Assembly: GCA_023395465.1 (NCBI GenBank)
Contig: JAEWZE010000238.1
Span: 1 to 16,444 of the forward strand
Length of the DNA stretch: 16,444 nucleotides
DNA from: Pseudomonadota bacterium
GTDB lineage: Bacteria; Pseudomonadota; Gammaproteobacteria; Xanthomonadales; Xanthomonadaceae
Direction: 5' to 3'
The notes beneath the pieces are model-generated. The model ran no database searches. It saw nothing but the letters and a program-made list of their open reading frames with translations, and was not told where the DNA came from. Numbering within the stretch: the stretch's first letter is position 1; the number at the start of each line of letters is the position of its first letter. Positions 1-8,451 of the stretch are shown here, one piece after another. Both the position numbers and the translations under genes were made by a program.

Positions 1-931
<931 letters not shown>

Positions 932-1026
932 ATCCGCGTTTGCCCTGTAGATCCGGGCCACAGCGTACCGGAGCGCAATACCGGGAGCTGAGACCGGCTC
1001 CCCTCCGGACGGGAAAGTGGACACGG

Positions 1027-2682
1027 ATGATTTCTGACTTTCGCTCCTCGGGCTGCCCCGACGTCTTCGACGCGGACCTGTGCATCGTCGGAGGTGGGCC
1101 GGCCGGCCTCACCATCGCCCGCGAACTGGCCGGGAGTGCCTGGCGGGTGCTGCTGCTGGAAGGCGGCGGACTGCAGGGCGAACACGACAGCCAGGCGCTG
1201 AACGCCGCCGTCTCCGTCGGCCCGCAGGCGTTCGACGCGGCGATCAGCCGGCTGCGCGCGCTGGGCGGCGCCACCCGCATCTGGGGCGGCGGCTGCATCC
1301 CGATGAGTTCGCTGGAACTGGCGCGGCGCGAGTGGCTTCCCGGAAGCGGCTGGCCGCTCGGCTGGGACGCGCTCGCACCATATTACGCGCGCGCCAACCA
1401 CGTGTGCGGAGTCGAATCCGATGCGTTCGAAGACGGCAGCTACCAGCCTCCGCCGGCCACGCCCAGGCAGCCGGCCGCGAGCCTGGAAAGCCGGGTCTGC
1501 CGCATGAGTCCGCAGGATTTCGGGCAGTTGCACCTGCCGATGCTGCAGTCCTCGCCCAACGTGCACCTGGTGCTGCACGCCAACCTGATGCAGCTCCAGG
1601 CAACCGGCGATGCCCGCGCCGTGCGACGCGCGGTCATCGGCGGCACCGACGGCCGCCGCGGCCACGTCGACGCGCGCTGCTTCGTCCTCGCTGCGGGCGG
1701 GATCGAGAATGCGCGGCTGCTGCTGCTGTCCGACGACGTGGTGGCGCAGGGCCTGGGCAATCTCCACGACATGGTCGGCCGCTGCTTCATGGACCATCCG
1801 CGTTGCAACGTGGGCAGTTTCCACGGCGGCCAGGTCGAGCGCCTGGCCGGCTGGTGCAGGCGGCCGCTGGACCGTGGGCTGGCGACCCACCAGCTGAGCC
1901 TGTCGGGCACCGCCCAGCATGCCGGCCGCCTGCTCAACGCCCGCTTCTGGCCGTTCGCGGTGGAGCGCGCATCGCCCGGCCTGCGCTCGCTGCGCCAGCT
2001 GCGCGCATCGCTGCGGACCGGCGCCACGGACACCGGCAACGCCGTGGAGCAGGCCATGCTCGACGGACTCGCCCGCGACCTGCCCGTGCAGCGATCCGCG
2101 CCGTCCGAAGCCGCCGGGCAGCTGGCCCTGCGCGCCGTCCGGCACGCCCCCGGGATCGCCATGGCGGGAGTCCGCAAGCTCGCCGGCCGCCCGGTGGTCC
2201 CGGCGGACCGCGTGGAGATGGTCGGCTATTTCGAACAGGCGCCCGACCGCGCCAGCCGGATCACCCTGTCGGACCGCAGGGACGCCCTGGGCCTGCGCAA
2301 GGCGCAGGTGGACTGGCGGCTCAACCAGCAGGACCTCGACAACATCCGCGCCACCTCGCTGCTCGTTGGACGGGACGTCGCCGCCGAATACGGTTGCCGC
2401 TTCGAGCCGGCCGCCTGGCTGCGCGAGCCCGGCCAGCCGCCTCCGGTCCAGGCCACCGCGCACCACATGGGCACCACGCGCATGTCCGACGCGCCCGCCG
2501 ACGGCGTGGTCGACCGGCAGTGCCGGGTGCACGGCATCGACAACCTCTACGTGGCCGGCAGTTCGGTGTTCCCGACCGGCGGCTGGTCGTTCCCGACCCT
2601 GACCATCACCGCGCTGGCGATCCGGCTGGCCGACGAACTGCGGCTGAGGATGCCGGAGCTGACGGTGCTGGGGATGCTGTAG
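1027..2682 (+). CDS. GMC-family FAD-dependent oxidoreductase (551 aa)
   Basis: Glucose-methanol-choline oxidoreductases are FAD enzymes that oxidise alcohol or sugar hydroxyls; the substrate here cannot be told from sequence. The N-terminus carries the dinucleotide-binding loop DLCIVGGGPAGLTIARE (about residues 17-33), followed by a second FAD-contact stretch near LGGATRIWGGG (residues 79-89). The C-terminal GMC domain is clear: HHMGTTRM begins at residue 479, then NLYVAGSSVFPTGG and a closing PTLTITALAIRLAD helix. The open frame extends upstream to 919. I chose the ATG at 1027 because the Rossmann loop then starts at residue 22 and a GGGAAAG Shine-Dalgarno-like run lies at 1011-1017. No signal peptide is evident. 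One oddity: the residue before the final PTLT is F522, where many relatives have Asn (see findings). It is monocistronic, divergent from radA and upstream of the tRNA gene. Confidence 0.9.
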   Translation: MISDFRSSGCPDVFDADLCIVGGGPAGLTIARELAGSAWRVLLLEGGGLQGEHDSQALNAAVSVGPQAFDAAISRLRALGGATRIWGGGCIPMSSLELARREWLPGSGWPLGWDALAPYYARANHVCGVESDAFEDGSYQPPPATPRQPAASLESRVCRMSPQDFGQLHLPMLQSSPNVHLVLHANLMQLQATGDARAVRRAVIGGTDGRRGHVDARCFVLAAGGIENARLLLLSDDVVAQGLGNLHDMVGRCFMDHPRCNVGSFHGGQVERLAGWCRRPLDRGLATHQLSLSGTAQHAGRLLNARFWPFAVERASPGLRSLRQLRASLRTGATDTGNAVEQAMLDGLARDLPVQRSAPSEAAGQLALRAVRHAPGIAMAGVRKLAGRPVVPADRVEMVGYFEQAPDRASRITLSDRRDALGLRKAQVDWRLNQQDLDNIRATSLLVGRDVAAEYGCRFEPAAWLREPGQPPPVQATAHHMGTTRMSDAPADGVVDRQCRVHGIDNLYVAGSSVFPTGGWSFPTLTITALAIRLADELRLRMPELTVLGML

Positions 2683-2756
2683 CCATTCTCGCGATCCGGC
2701 GTGGCCCGCGTCCGGGTGCGCCGTCCCCCGGCCGGCGCGGCGAGTGGCCGCGCCCT

Positions 2757-2785
2757 TTGACCGGACCGGTGCGAGCGCCTAGAAT
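2757..2785 (+). promoter_or_regulatory. sigma-70 promoter of the tRNA-Thr gene
   Basis: A -35 box TTGACC (2757-2762) is followed after exactly 17 bases by a -10 box TAGAAT (2780-2785). Transcription would start about 2791-2793, a few bases before the mature tRNA 5' end at 2797. The segment between the -10 box and the start is GC-rich, as is common at stringently controlled stable-RNA promoters; stringent control itself is an inference. Confidence 0.85.
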
Positions 2786-2796
2786 CTGCGACCCTT

Positions 2797-2872
2797 GCCG
2801 GAATAGCTCAGTTGGTAGAGCGGCGCATTCGTAATGCGTAGGTCGTAGGTTCGATTCCTATTTCCGGCACCA
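2797..2872 (+). tRNA. tRNA-Thr (anticodon CGT)
   Basis: A 76-base cloverleaf folds fully. The acceptor GCCGGAA pairs with TTCCGGC. The D arm is GCTC/GAGC. The anticodon stem GCGCA/TGCGT encloses the loop TTCGTAA with CGT at positions 34-36, which reads ACG (threonine). The T arm is GTAGG/CCTAT with the loop TTCGATT. The discriminator is A and the CCA end is genomically encoded. Its own promoter lies just upstream and a terminator 8 bases downstream, so it is a single-gene transcript. No integrase or attachment-site duplication is seen beside it. Confidence 0.98.
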
Positions 2873-2880
2873 GATACGTC

Positions 2881-2907
2881 AAAAGCCCCGCATCGCGGGG
2901 CTTTTTT
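2881..2907 (+). terminator. Intrinsic terminator, probably bidirectional (tRNA-Thr and ispH)
   Basis: A perfect 7-bp stem GCCCCGC (2885-2891) / GCGGGGC (2895-2901) has a 3-base loop. It is preceded by AAAA and followed by TTTTTT. The A run makes a T run on the other strand, so it should also stop ispH transcription, whose stop codon lies 25 bases away in convergent orientation. Confidence 0.92.
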
Positions 2908-2931
2908 CGTCGCGGCGCCGGGAGGAAAGCC

Positions 2932-3882
2932 TCAGTCGACCAGCTGCAGGCGCAGTTCCTTGGGCAGCGCGAACACCATGCTTTCCGGTTCGCCGTGCAG
3001 TTCGCGCACGCCGCTGGCGCCCAGTTCGCGCAGGCGCGCCAGCACGCCCTGCACCAGCACGTCGGGGGCCGAGGCGCCGGCGGTGACGCCGATGTGGCGG
3101 CGGCCGACCAGCCATTCCGGATCGATCTCGGCGGCGCCGTCGATCAGGTAGGACTCCACGCCATCGCGCTCGGCCAGCTCGCGCAGGCGGTTGGAGTTGG
3201 AGCTGTTGGGCGAGCCGACCACCAGCACCAGGTCGCACTGTTGCGCCAGCTCGCGCACGGCATCCTGGCGGTTCTGGGTGGCGTAGCAGATGTCGTCGTT
3301 CTTCGGCCCCTGGATCAGCGGGAAGCGTGCGCGCAATGCGCTGATGATGTCGCGGGTGTCGTCGACCGAGAGCGTGGTCTGCGTGGTGTAGGCAATGTTG
3401 GTCGGCTGCGACGGATCCAGCCAGGCCACGTCCTCCAGGTCCTCGACCAGGTAGATGCGACCGCTGCCGGCCTCGGCTTTCCACTGCCCCATGGTGCCCT
3501 CGACCTCGGGATGCCCGGCGTGGCCGATCAGCACCACGTCCCGCCCGGCCCGGCACTGGCGCGCGACTTCCAGGTGCACCTTGGTGACCAGCGGACAGGT
3601 CGCGTCGAAGACCTTCAGGCCGCGCCTTTCCGCCTCCTCGCGCACCGCCTGCGAGACGCCGTGGGCGCTGAAGATGACCGTGTTGCCGTCGGGCACTTCG
3701 TCGAGTTCCTCGACGAACACCGCGCCGCGCCGGCGCAGGTCCTCGACCACGAACCGGTTGTGCACGACTTCATGGCGCACATAGATCGGCGCGCCCAGCG
3801 TCTCGATCGCGCGCTTGACGATTTCGATCGCGCGGTCGACGCCGGCGCAGAAGCCGCGGGGATTGGCGAGGACGATGTCCAT
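2932..3882 (-). CDS. ispH: 4-hydroxy-3-methylbut-2-enyl diphosphate reductase IspH (LytB), 316 aa
   Basis: IspH is the [4Fe-4S] enzyme that reduces HMBPP to IPP and DMAPP at the end of the MEP pathway, in the cytoplasm. The protein starts MDIVLANPRGFCAGVDRA. The three cluster cysteines are C12, C96 (DATCPLV) and C199 (DDICYATQN). Substrate residues H41 (EVVHNR), H74 (SAHG), H124 and E126 (GHPEVEGT), T167 and the SPNSSNS stretch near 224-230 are all present. Length matches the family. The frame is open ten codons further to a TTG, but the ATG at 3882 fits the family N-terminus exactly. There is no Shine-Dalgarno before it; instead a TACACT motif ends 8 bases upstream (see findings). It follows the iron module in the same orientation with a 75-base gap. 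As an iron-sulfur enzyme it could gain from iron supply, but any functional link is speculation. Confidence 0.98.
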   Translation of the reverse strand: MDIVLANPRGFCAGVDRAIEIVKRAIETLGAPIYVRHEVVHNRFVVEDLRRRGAVFVEELDEVPDGNTVIFSAHGVSQAVREEAERRGLKVFDATCPLVTKVHLEVARQCRAGRDVVLIGHAGHPEVEGTMGQWKAEAGSGRIYLVEDLEDVAWLDPSQPTNIAYTTQTTLSVDDTRDIISALRARFPLIQGPKNDDICYATQNRQDAVRELAQQCDLVLVVGSPNSSNSNRLRELAERDGVESYLIDGAAEIDPEWLVGRRHIGVTAGASAPDVLVQGVLARLRELGASGVRELHGEPESMVFALPKELRLQLVD

Positions 3883-3945
3883 GAGGTGCAAGTGTAGCGC
3901 TCCGGCGGGCAACCGCGCCGGAACACGGCGTGCCGCCCGGCAGCC

Positions 3946-3973
3946 CCGCGAGCGGCTCTATCGCGGCTCGCGG
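3946..3973 (-). repeat. Inverted repeat spanning the stop codon of the DUF3325-like gene
   Basis: CCGCGAGC (3946-3953) and GCTCGCGG (3966-3973) are perfect 8-bp complements around a 12-base loop containing the stop codon at 3958-3960. A second perfect 7-bp pair, TCCGGCG (3901-3907) / CGCCGGA (3916-3922), lies closer to ispH. Neither is followed by a T run, so neither is a standard intrinsic terminator. They may slow transcription or protect the 3' end of the iron-module mRNA, or be chance in GC-rich DNA. Confidence 0.4.
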
Positions 3974-4230
3974 CGTCGCGGGCGGCGGCCGTCCGGGCCG
4001 GTCGCGGCGCGCAGCAGTGCGACCGCCAGCGCGCCCAGCATCAATGCGGCCGCCCAGAACACCGGCCCCTGCTCGAACCCGATGGCATGGAGATAGCAGC
4101 CCAGGCTCAGTGCAAGCGCGAGCGCGCCCGCCACGCGCAGGCGACGCGCCCGCGACACCTGGCACGGCGGCATGGCGGCGGCCAGCAGCCACCAGCCGGC
4201 AAGGATCATCAGGGTGCCCAGCACCACCAT
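3958..4230 (-). CDS. Small membrane protein, DUF3325-like (90 aa)
   Basis: This is the last gene of the iron module. It encodes a short hydrophobic protein with three likely membrane helices (about residues 2-20, 32-50 and 54-73) and a very basic C-terminal tail rich in Arg. The length, topology and its place after a PepSY-TM gene resemble the DUF3325 family, small membrane proteins of unknown function often found beside siderophore receptor genes; the family name is from memory, not a search. I chose the ATG at 4230, one base after the PepSY gene's stop (TGACATG), because that spacing suggests translational coupling. A TTG at 4254 would overlap the upstream gene. It could be an accessory subunit of the PepSY membrane protein. 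No catalytic residues are recognisable. Confidence 0.75.
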   Translation of the reverse strand: MVVLGTLMILAGWWLLAAAMPPCQVSRARRLRVAGALALALSLGCYLHAIGFEQGPVFWAAALMLGALAVALLRAATGPDGRRPRRREPR

Positions 4231-4231
4231 G

Positions 4232-5794
4232 TCAGGCGCCCTCCTGGCCGGCAATGGCGCGGCGCGCCGGTGCCGCCGGCCGCACGACGGGACGGGCCAG
4301 CCGATGGCCGCGCTGCGCCTGGCGCGCCAACGCCGCGAAGGCGAGCGCGCATCCGGCCGCCACCAGGTCCACCGCCGCCAGCGCCCAGTCGCCGCGGGCC
4401 ACGGTGGCCAGCAGATGGCTGTGCGGCGCGGTCAGCAGGTTCGCCACCGGGATCGCCAGCATGATGGCCGCGGTGGCGGCGAACAGGTCGCGCCAGCCGC
4501 GTCCGCCGCGTTCGCGGATCGCGCCCCAGGCGGCGGCCACGGCCCAGGCGGACCAGAACACGGCGACCTCGGCCCCGGCCCGGTCGGCCAGCGTGGCCGG
4601 CAGCAGGCGGTTGGCGACCAGCATCGTCGCGCACGCCAGCGGCATGCCCGCGACCACGCCCACGTTCAGCGCGCGCACCAGGCCGTAACCGCTCAGCGCC
4701 CCGGCCAGCGCTGCCCGCTGCTCGCGCTTGCGTACCCAGACCTGCATGCCGCTGGCCAGCATCACGCAGCCGGCCAGGCCGAGCACGAAGTACAGCCAGC
4801 GCAGCGGCGCGCCGCCGAACTGGGCCATGTGCAGGCCGCCGAGGAAGGCGTAGGTGTCGTAGCCTGGGGTCGCCGGTGTCGACTGGTGCACGAACGCGCC
4901 GGTGGCGGCGTCGTAGTGCACCTGCTGCATGTCCCAGGCGACCCGGCGCGAGTGCCCGGTGCCGAACGAGATCATGGCGCTGGCGTCGGCTGGATGGTGG
5001 ATCGAGGCCCATTCGACCGGCACGCCCATGCGCCGCTGCGCATCCGCAACCAGGGCGTCGATGGAATGCAGCGACTGCAGCGGCCTGCCGATCTCCGGCC
5101 GCTCGTAGAAGCCGCCGGCTTCCTCGTAGAACTTCTCGACGTCGCCGCCGTACGCGGCCTGGGTGCCACCGAAGATGTAGCTGGCGGCGAAGATCGCAAC
5201 GCCCGTGTAGGCGATCATCAGGTGGAACGGCAGGCCCAGCACGCCGGCCAGGTTGTGGCCGTCGAGCCACGCACGCTGGCCACCACCGCGCCAGCGCAGC
5301 ATGAAGAAGTCCTTGAAGATCTTCTTGTGGGTGATCACGCCCGCGACCAGCGCCACCAGCATCAGCATCCCGGTGAAGCCGACGATGTACATGCCCCACA
5401 GGCCGGCATGCAGGTCGTAATGCAGTTCGAAGAAGAACTGGCCGGGACCGGAGGCGGGAATCTCGCCGCCGTCGCGCGGATCGAGCAGCACGTGGCCCTC
5501 GCTGCCGTCGTCGTTGAACCAGAACGCCTCCATGCCGCGCTTGCGTTCGCCCGACACGTGCGCCCACCACACGTGCGCGTCGGGTGCCTGTTCCCGCACG
5601 CGCGCGAACGCGGCGTCGAACCGGGTCGGCTGCGCGCCGGACAGGTCGTGCAGCGAGGGTCGCGCCCAGTCGTCGAGTTCACGATCGAAGCAGGCGATGG
5701 TCCCGCCGACGAAGATCACGAACAGCAGCCAGCCCCCGAGCAGGCCCGACCAGGTATGGAGCCAGGCCATCGCCTGGCGCAGCGAGTTCTTCAT
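4232..5794 (-). CDS. PepSY-associated membrane protein, putative ferric-siderophore reductase (520 aa)
   Basis: This is an inner-membrane protein of the PepSY-TM family. Known relatives such as FpvG and FoxB of Pseudomonas act in reductive release of iron from siderophores. The N-terminus MAWLHTWSGLLGGWLLF is typical. Likely membrane helices lie near residues 14-35, 133-156, 186-208, 333-351, 376-398, 408-426, 438-456 and 472-490. Large extracytoplasmic loops fall between helices 1-2 and 3-4; the first holds an ELHYDLHAGLWGMY motif. Histidines H13, H125, H129, H191 and H322 sit in or beside helices and are candidate haem ligands; that role is inferred. The extra C-terminal helices make it longer than the shortest family members. 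The start at 5794 has a strong GAGAGGAAG site 4-12 bases upstream. It sits 25 bases after the DUF3649-like gene and one base before the DUF3325-like gene. Confidence 0.88.
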   Translation of the reverse strand: MKNSLRQAMAWLHTWSGLLGGWLLFVIFVGGTIACFDRELDDWARPSLHDLSGAQPTRFDAAFARVREQAPDAHVWWAHVSGERKRGMEAFWFNDDGSEGHVLLDPRDGGEIPASGPGQFFFELHYDLHAGLWGMYIVGFTGMLMLVALVAGVITHKKIFKDFFMLRWRGGGQRAWLDGHNLAGVLGLPFHLMIAYTGVAIFAASYIFGGTQAAYGGDVEKFYEEAGGFYERPEIGRPLQSLHSIDALVADAQRRMGVPVEWASIHHPADASAMISFGTGHSRRVAWDMQQVHYDAATGAFVHQSTPATPGYDTYAFLGGLHMAQFGGAPLRWLYFVLGLAGCVMLASGMQVWVRKREQRAALAGALSGYGLVRALNVGVVAGMPLACATMLVANRLLPATLADRAGAEVAVFWSAWAVAAAWGAIRERGGRGWRDLFAATAAIMLAIPVANLLTAPHSHLLATVARGDWALAAVDLVAAGCALAFAALARQAQRGHRLARPVVRPAAPARRAIAGQEGA

Positions 5795-5819
5795 CGGCTT
5801 CCTCTCCGTCCGACCGGGT

Positions 5820-6152
5820 TCATGGACGCAACGCCTGCTCCGCGAGCAACGCCGCCAGGCCGAGCATGGCCAGCGCCAGCACCAGCGGGATCCCGACGGC
5901 GCGCCTCCAGTCGCGTGCGCCGAACGCGTACACCGCCGCCGCGCACCACACCGGGAACGCCAGCAACGCGCCGGCCACCACGCGATCGGGCCGCGCGAAC
6001 GGCAGCACCGACGCCGCCAGCGCGGAAAACGCGTGGGCGAGCAGGTAGCCGCCGAACACGGCGGCTAGCGTGCGCAGGACCACTTCGCCGGCATGGCGCC
6101 AGCGCGCGGGTGGACGTTTCGGGGTTGCCTGGATCGCGGCCTGGGGCGTCAT
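5820..6152 (-). CDS. Small membrane protein, DUF3649-like (110 aa)
   Basis: This is the second gene of the iron module, 48 bases after the receptor stop. It has a cytoplasm-like basic N-terminus (about 20 residues with K12, R13, R17, R19) followed by three likely membrane helices near 24-50, 57-77 and 84-104. The segment TLAAVFGGYLLAHAFSALAA resembles the DUF3649 family, uncharacterised small proteins commonly encoded with PepSY-TM proteins in iron-uptake loci. That assignment rests on pattern memory and context. The ATG at 6152 has a GGAG five bases upstream. The predicted first helix contains H40, a possible metal or haem ligand. Function is unknown; a role as a partner of the PepSY protein is an inference from gene order only. 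Confidence 0.78.
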   Translation of the reverse strand: MTPQAAIQATPKRPPARWRHAGEVVLRTLAAVFGGYLLAHAFSALAASVLPFARPDRVVAGALLAFPVWCAAAVYAFGARDWRRAVGIPLVLALAMLGLAALLAEQALRP

Positions 6153-6200
6153 GACGTCTCCGTTGTCTTCGCTGCAACGCGCGCGTACTGGTCCGCTCGC

Positions 6201-8378
6201 TCAGAACCGGTAGCCGATGGTCAGCGACGCACTGCGCGGCGTGGCGTAGTAGCCCTGCTCCCAGTACAGGCTGGCGATGTACTTCTCGTCGGTCAGGTTG
6301 TCGAGGTTCAGGGTCGCTTCCCAACCGTTGCCGGCACGGTAGCCCGCCATCAGGCCGAGCACTGCATAGCTGTCCTGGCGGATCTCGATCGCCGCGCCGT
6401 CAGCCAGCAACGCCTCGCGATGGATGTCGTCCTGCCAGCGCAACGATCCGCCGACGCGCAAGCCCGGCACTGCAGCGATCCGCGCGACCGCGGACGCGCG
6501 CAGCATCGATCGCGGGACATAGGTGCGCGCATCGTTGCCGTCGGCATCCTCGACGTCGAGCCGGGTGAAACCGGCCGCCAGCGACCAGGTGTCGCCGAGT
6601 TCGCCGGCGACCTCCAGTTCGACGCCCTCGGAGCGCGCATCCTGCCCTTCATGGATCGATCGACCGGTCCCGGGATCGAAGCCGATTGACCGCGCGAGGT
6701 TGTCCTGGCGCACCCGGAACGCCGATGCCGACGCGTTGAGACGCCCATCGAACCATTCTCCCTTGATACCGGCTTCGAGGTTGCGGCCCTCGATCGGATC
6801 CAGCGGCGTTCCACTCGCGTCCTGCTCGGTCTGCTGCGCGAAGATGCCGCCGTAGGCCGCGTACAGCGAGTAGGCCGGCGCGAAGTCCCAGACCGTGCCG
6901 ACGAAGGGCGTGGTCTTCGAGGCGTCGGTCGATTTCGGGGCACCGTAGCCGATGCCGTCCATCCGCACCTTCGAATGGTTGGCCCCGGTCGTCAGGCGCA
7001 ACGTGTCGGCCAGGTTCCAGCGCACGTTGGCATAGACCGTGTCCCGACGGAAGTCGAAGTCGGACCCATCGGAGAACAGGTCGAACGCCGGCTTCGGATA
7101 ACGGCCGTCGAAGTCTTCCAGCGGTGGCAGCGCGGTGCCGATGTCGTTTCCGTACCACGAGACTTCGCGCACGTTGCTGTCCGCCCAACTGGCGCCGACG
7201 ACCAGTTCGTGGCTGCGTCCACCCAGCTGCAGTGCGCCGCTGGCACGCACGTCGGCGTGCAGGGCGCGCACCGTCACGTCGTAGGCCGACGGATAGGAAA
7301 ACAGCCCCAGGCCGGTCTCGCGGTCCGGTACGCCGTAGACGTAGAAGATCTCCGCGTCCTCGATCTTCTCCTGGTGGTTGATCGCCGCGCGCAGGTTCCA
7401 GCCGTTGTCGAAGGCGTGTTCGAGTTCGACGAAGCTGCGCGTGTCGCGCGTGTCCCAGTACGACCAGTCGGAGGCGGTACTGGTGCCGGTGTCGTAGTCG
7501 GTCGGCGTGCCATCGCTGTAGTACAGCGGCAGCGCGCCCCACAGCGGGCGATCGGCGTTGTTGTCCTGGCGCGAGATGCCGGCGGTGAGCAGGGTGTCCT
7601 CGCCCAGGTCGGCCTCGAGCACGCCGTAGACAACGGACTTCTCGAGCGAATGGCGGTCGAGGTAACTGTCGCCGTCCTCGTACGCGCCGACCACGCGGCC
7701 GCGCACCACGCCACTGCCGAGCGGTCCGGACAGGTCGGCGTCGACGCGGCGGCGCTTCCAGCTGCCGAAGGTCGCGTGCGCCGCGGCTTCGAACGCGTCG
7801 CCCGGACGCTTGCGCACGAAATTGACCGTGGCTGATGGATTCCCCGTGCCAGACATCAGGCCGTTGGCGCCGCGCAGCACCTCGATGCGGTCGAACAGGG
7901 CGGTGTCGATGTCGCCGTTCTGGATGCCGTAGGGCAGCGGCACGCCGAGTCCGTCGAACTGGAAGTTGGTGATGTCGAAGCCGCGGGCGGTGTAGTAGGT
8001 GCGACTGGTCTCGACCCGCTCCACCACGATGCCGTTGGTCGACTCCAGGGCGTCGTTGAGGTTGTCCAGGCCGAAGTCCTCGAGCTGCTCTCGGCCAAGC
8101 ACGCTCACCGACTGCGGCGTCTGCCGCGGTGTCAGCGACAGGCCGGTGCCGGCGCTCGATGGCGGGGCGGCATAGCCGGAGCGGCGACTGCCGTGCACCT
8201 CGATCCGGTCCAGCGTGGTCGGGTCCGCCAGTGCCGCCTCCCCCGAGCCCTCGCCCGAGGCCATGGCCGGCCTTGGCGTGGCTGCGGCCATGATGGCCAG
8301 GGTGGCGGCCACCACGACCGACAGCGCGGTGGGAGCGAACGGCGCGGCGTGCAGCGCGCGGCAGGAGGATTGCGGCAT
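6201..8378 (-). CDS. TonB-dependent siderophore receptor (725 aa)
   Basis: This is an outer-membrane beta-barrel that imports ferric siderophores using TonB energy. A long signal peptide (about residues 1-40, ending PAMA) is followed by a TonB-box-like DRIEVHG (57-63). The plug domain starts near RQTPQSVSVLGREQLEDFG and includes the NDALESTNGI and FDRIEVLRGANGLMSGTGNPSATVN-type plug motifs (about 108-187). The 22-strand-type barrel follows and ends in the classic NLDNLTDEKY and TIGYRF terminus with a C-terminal phenylalanine. Length and motifs place it with FhuE/FpvA-type receptors; the ligand cannot be named. There is no N-terminal STN signalling domain between signal peptide and plug, which fits the absence of a sigma/anti-sigma pair nearby. 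It is first in its operon, behind a Fur box. The ATG at 8378 has only a weak GGACG upstream. Confidence 0.95.
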   Translation of the reverse strand: MPQSSCRALHAAPFAPTALSVVVAATLAIMAAATPRPAMASGEGSGEAALADPTTLDRIEVHGSRRSGYAAPPSSAGTGLSLTPRQTPQSVSVLGREQLEDFGLDNLNDALESTNGIVVERVETSRTYYTARGFDITNFQFDGLGVPLPYGIQNGDIDTALFDRIEVLRGANGLMSGTGNPSATVNFVRKRPGDAFEAAAHATFGSWKRRRVDADLSGPLGSGVVRGRVVGAYEDGDSYLDRHSLEKSVVYGVLEADLGEDTLLTAGISRQDNNADRPLWGALPLYYSDGTPTDYDTGTSTASDWSYWDTRDTRSFVELEHAFDNGWNLRAAINHQEKIEDAEIFYVYGVPDRETGLGLFSYPSAYDVTVRALHADVRASGALQLGGRSHELVVGASWADSNVREVSWYGNDIGTALPPLEDFDGRYPKPAFDLFSDGSDFDFRRDTVYANVRWNLADTLRLTTGANHSKVRMDGIGYGAPKSTDASKTTPFVGTVWDFAPAYSLYAAYGGIFAQQTEQDASGTPLDPIEGRNLEAGIKGEWFDGRLNASASAFRVRQDNLARSIGFDPGTGRSIHEGQDARSEGVELEVAGELGDTWSLAAGFTRLDVEDADGNDARTYVPRSMLRASAVARIAAVPGLRVGGSLRWQDDIHREALLADGAAIEIRQDSYAVLGLMAGYRAGNGWEATLNLDNLTDEKYIASLYWEQGYYATPRSASLTIGYRF

Positions 8379-8422
8379 TCAGGACGTCCGTGGGGATCCG
8401 GGCCCAGACCCGGCGGACGCAC

Positions 8423-8451
8423 AGGTTAATGAGAGTCATTAGCAGATGCAA
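8423..8451 (-). promoter_or_regulatory. Candidate promoter of the iron module
   Basis: On the minus strand TTGCAT (8451-8446) and TAACCT (8428-8423) are separated by 17 bases. Each matches consensus at its most conserved positions (TTG; TA...T) but only 3 of 6 overall. Support comes mainly from position: the Fur box covers the spacer and most of the -10 box, as expected for repression, and the leader would be roughly 40 bases. Confidence 0.45.
8425..8443 (-). promoter_or_regulatory. Fur box
   Basis: The 19 bases GTTAATGAGAGTCATTAGC match the classical Fur consensus GATAATGATAATCATTATC at 15 of 19 positions, including the AATGA...TCATT palindrome core. It lies 47 bases upstream of the receptor ATG and stands out as AT-rich in very GC-rich surroundings. 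The expected effect is iron-dependent repression of the four-gene module. Confidence 0.88.

Noticed and set aside
2797..2872. tRNA-Thr as an integration site for a genomic island
   Set aside because: No integrase gene and no duplicated tRNA 3' end elsewhere in the window; the adjacent genes are housekeeping.
4172..6154. Open frame of about 660 codons on the plus strand
   Set aside because: Antisense shadow of the PepSY-TM and DUF3649-like genes, whose hydrophobic helices and ribosome sites are clear.
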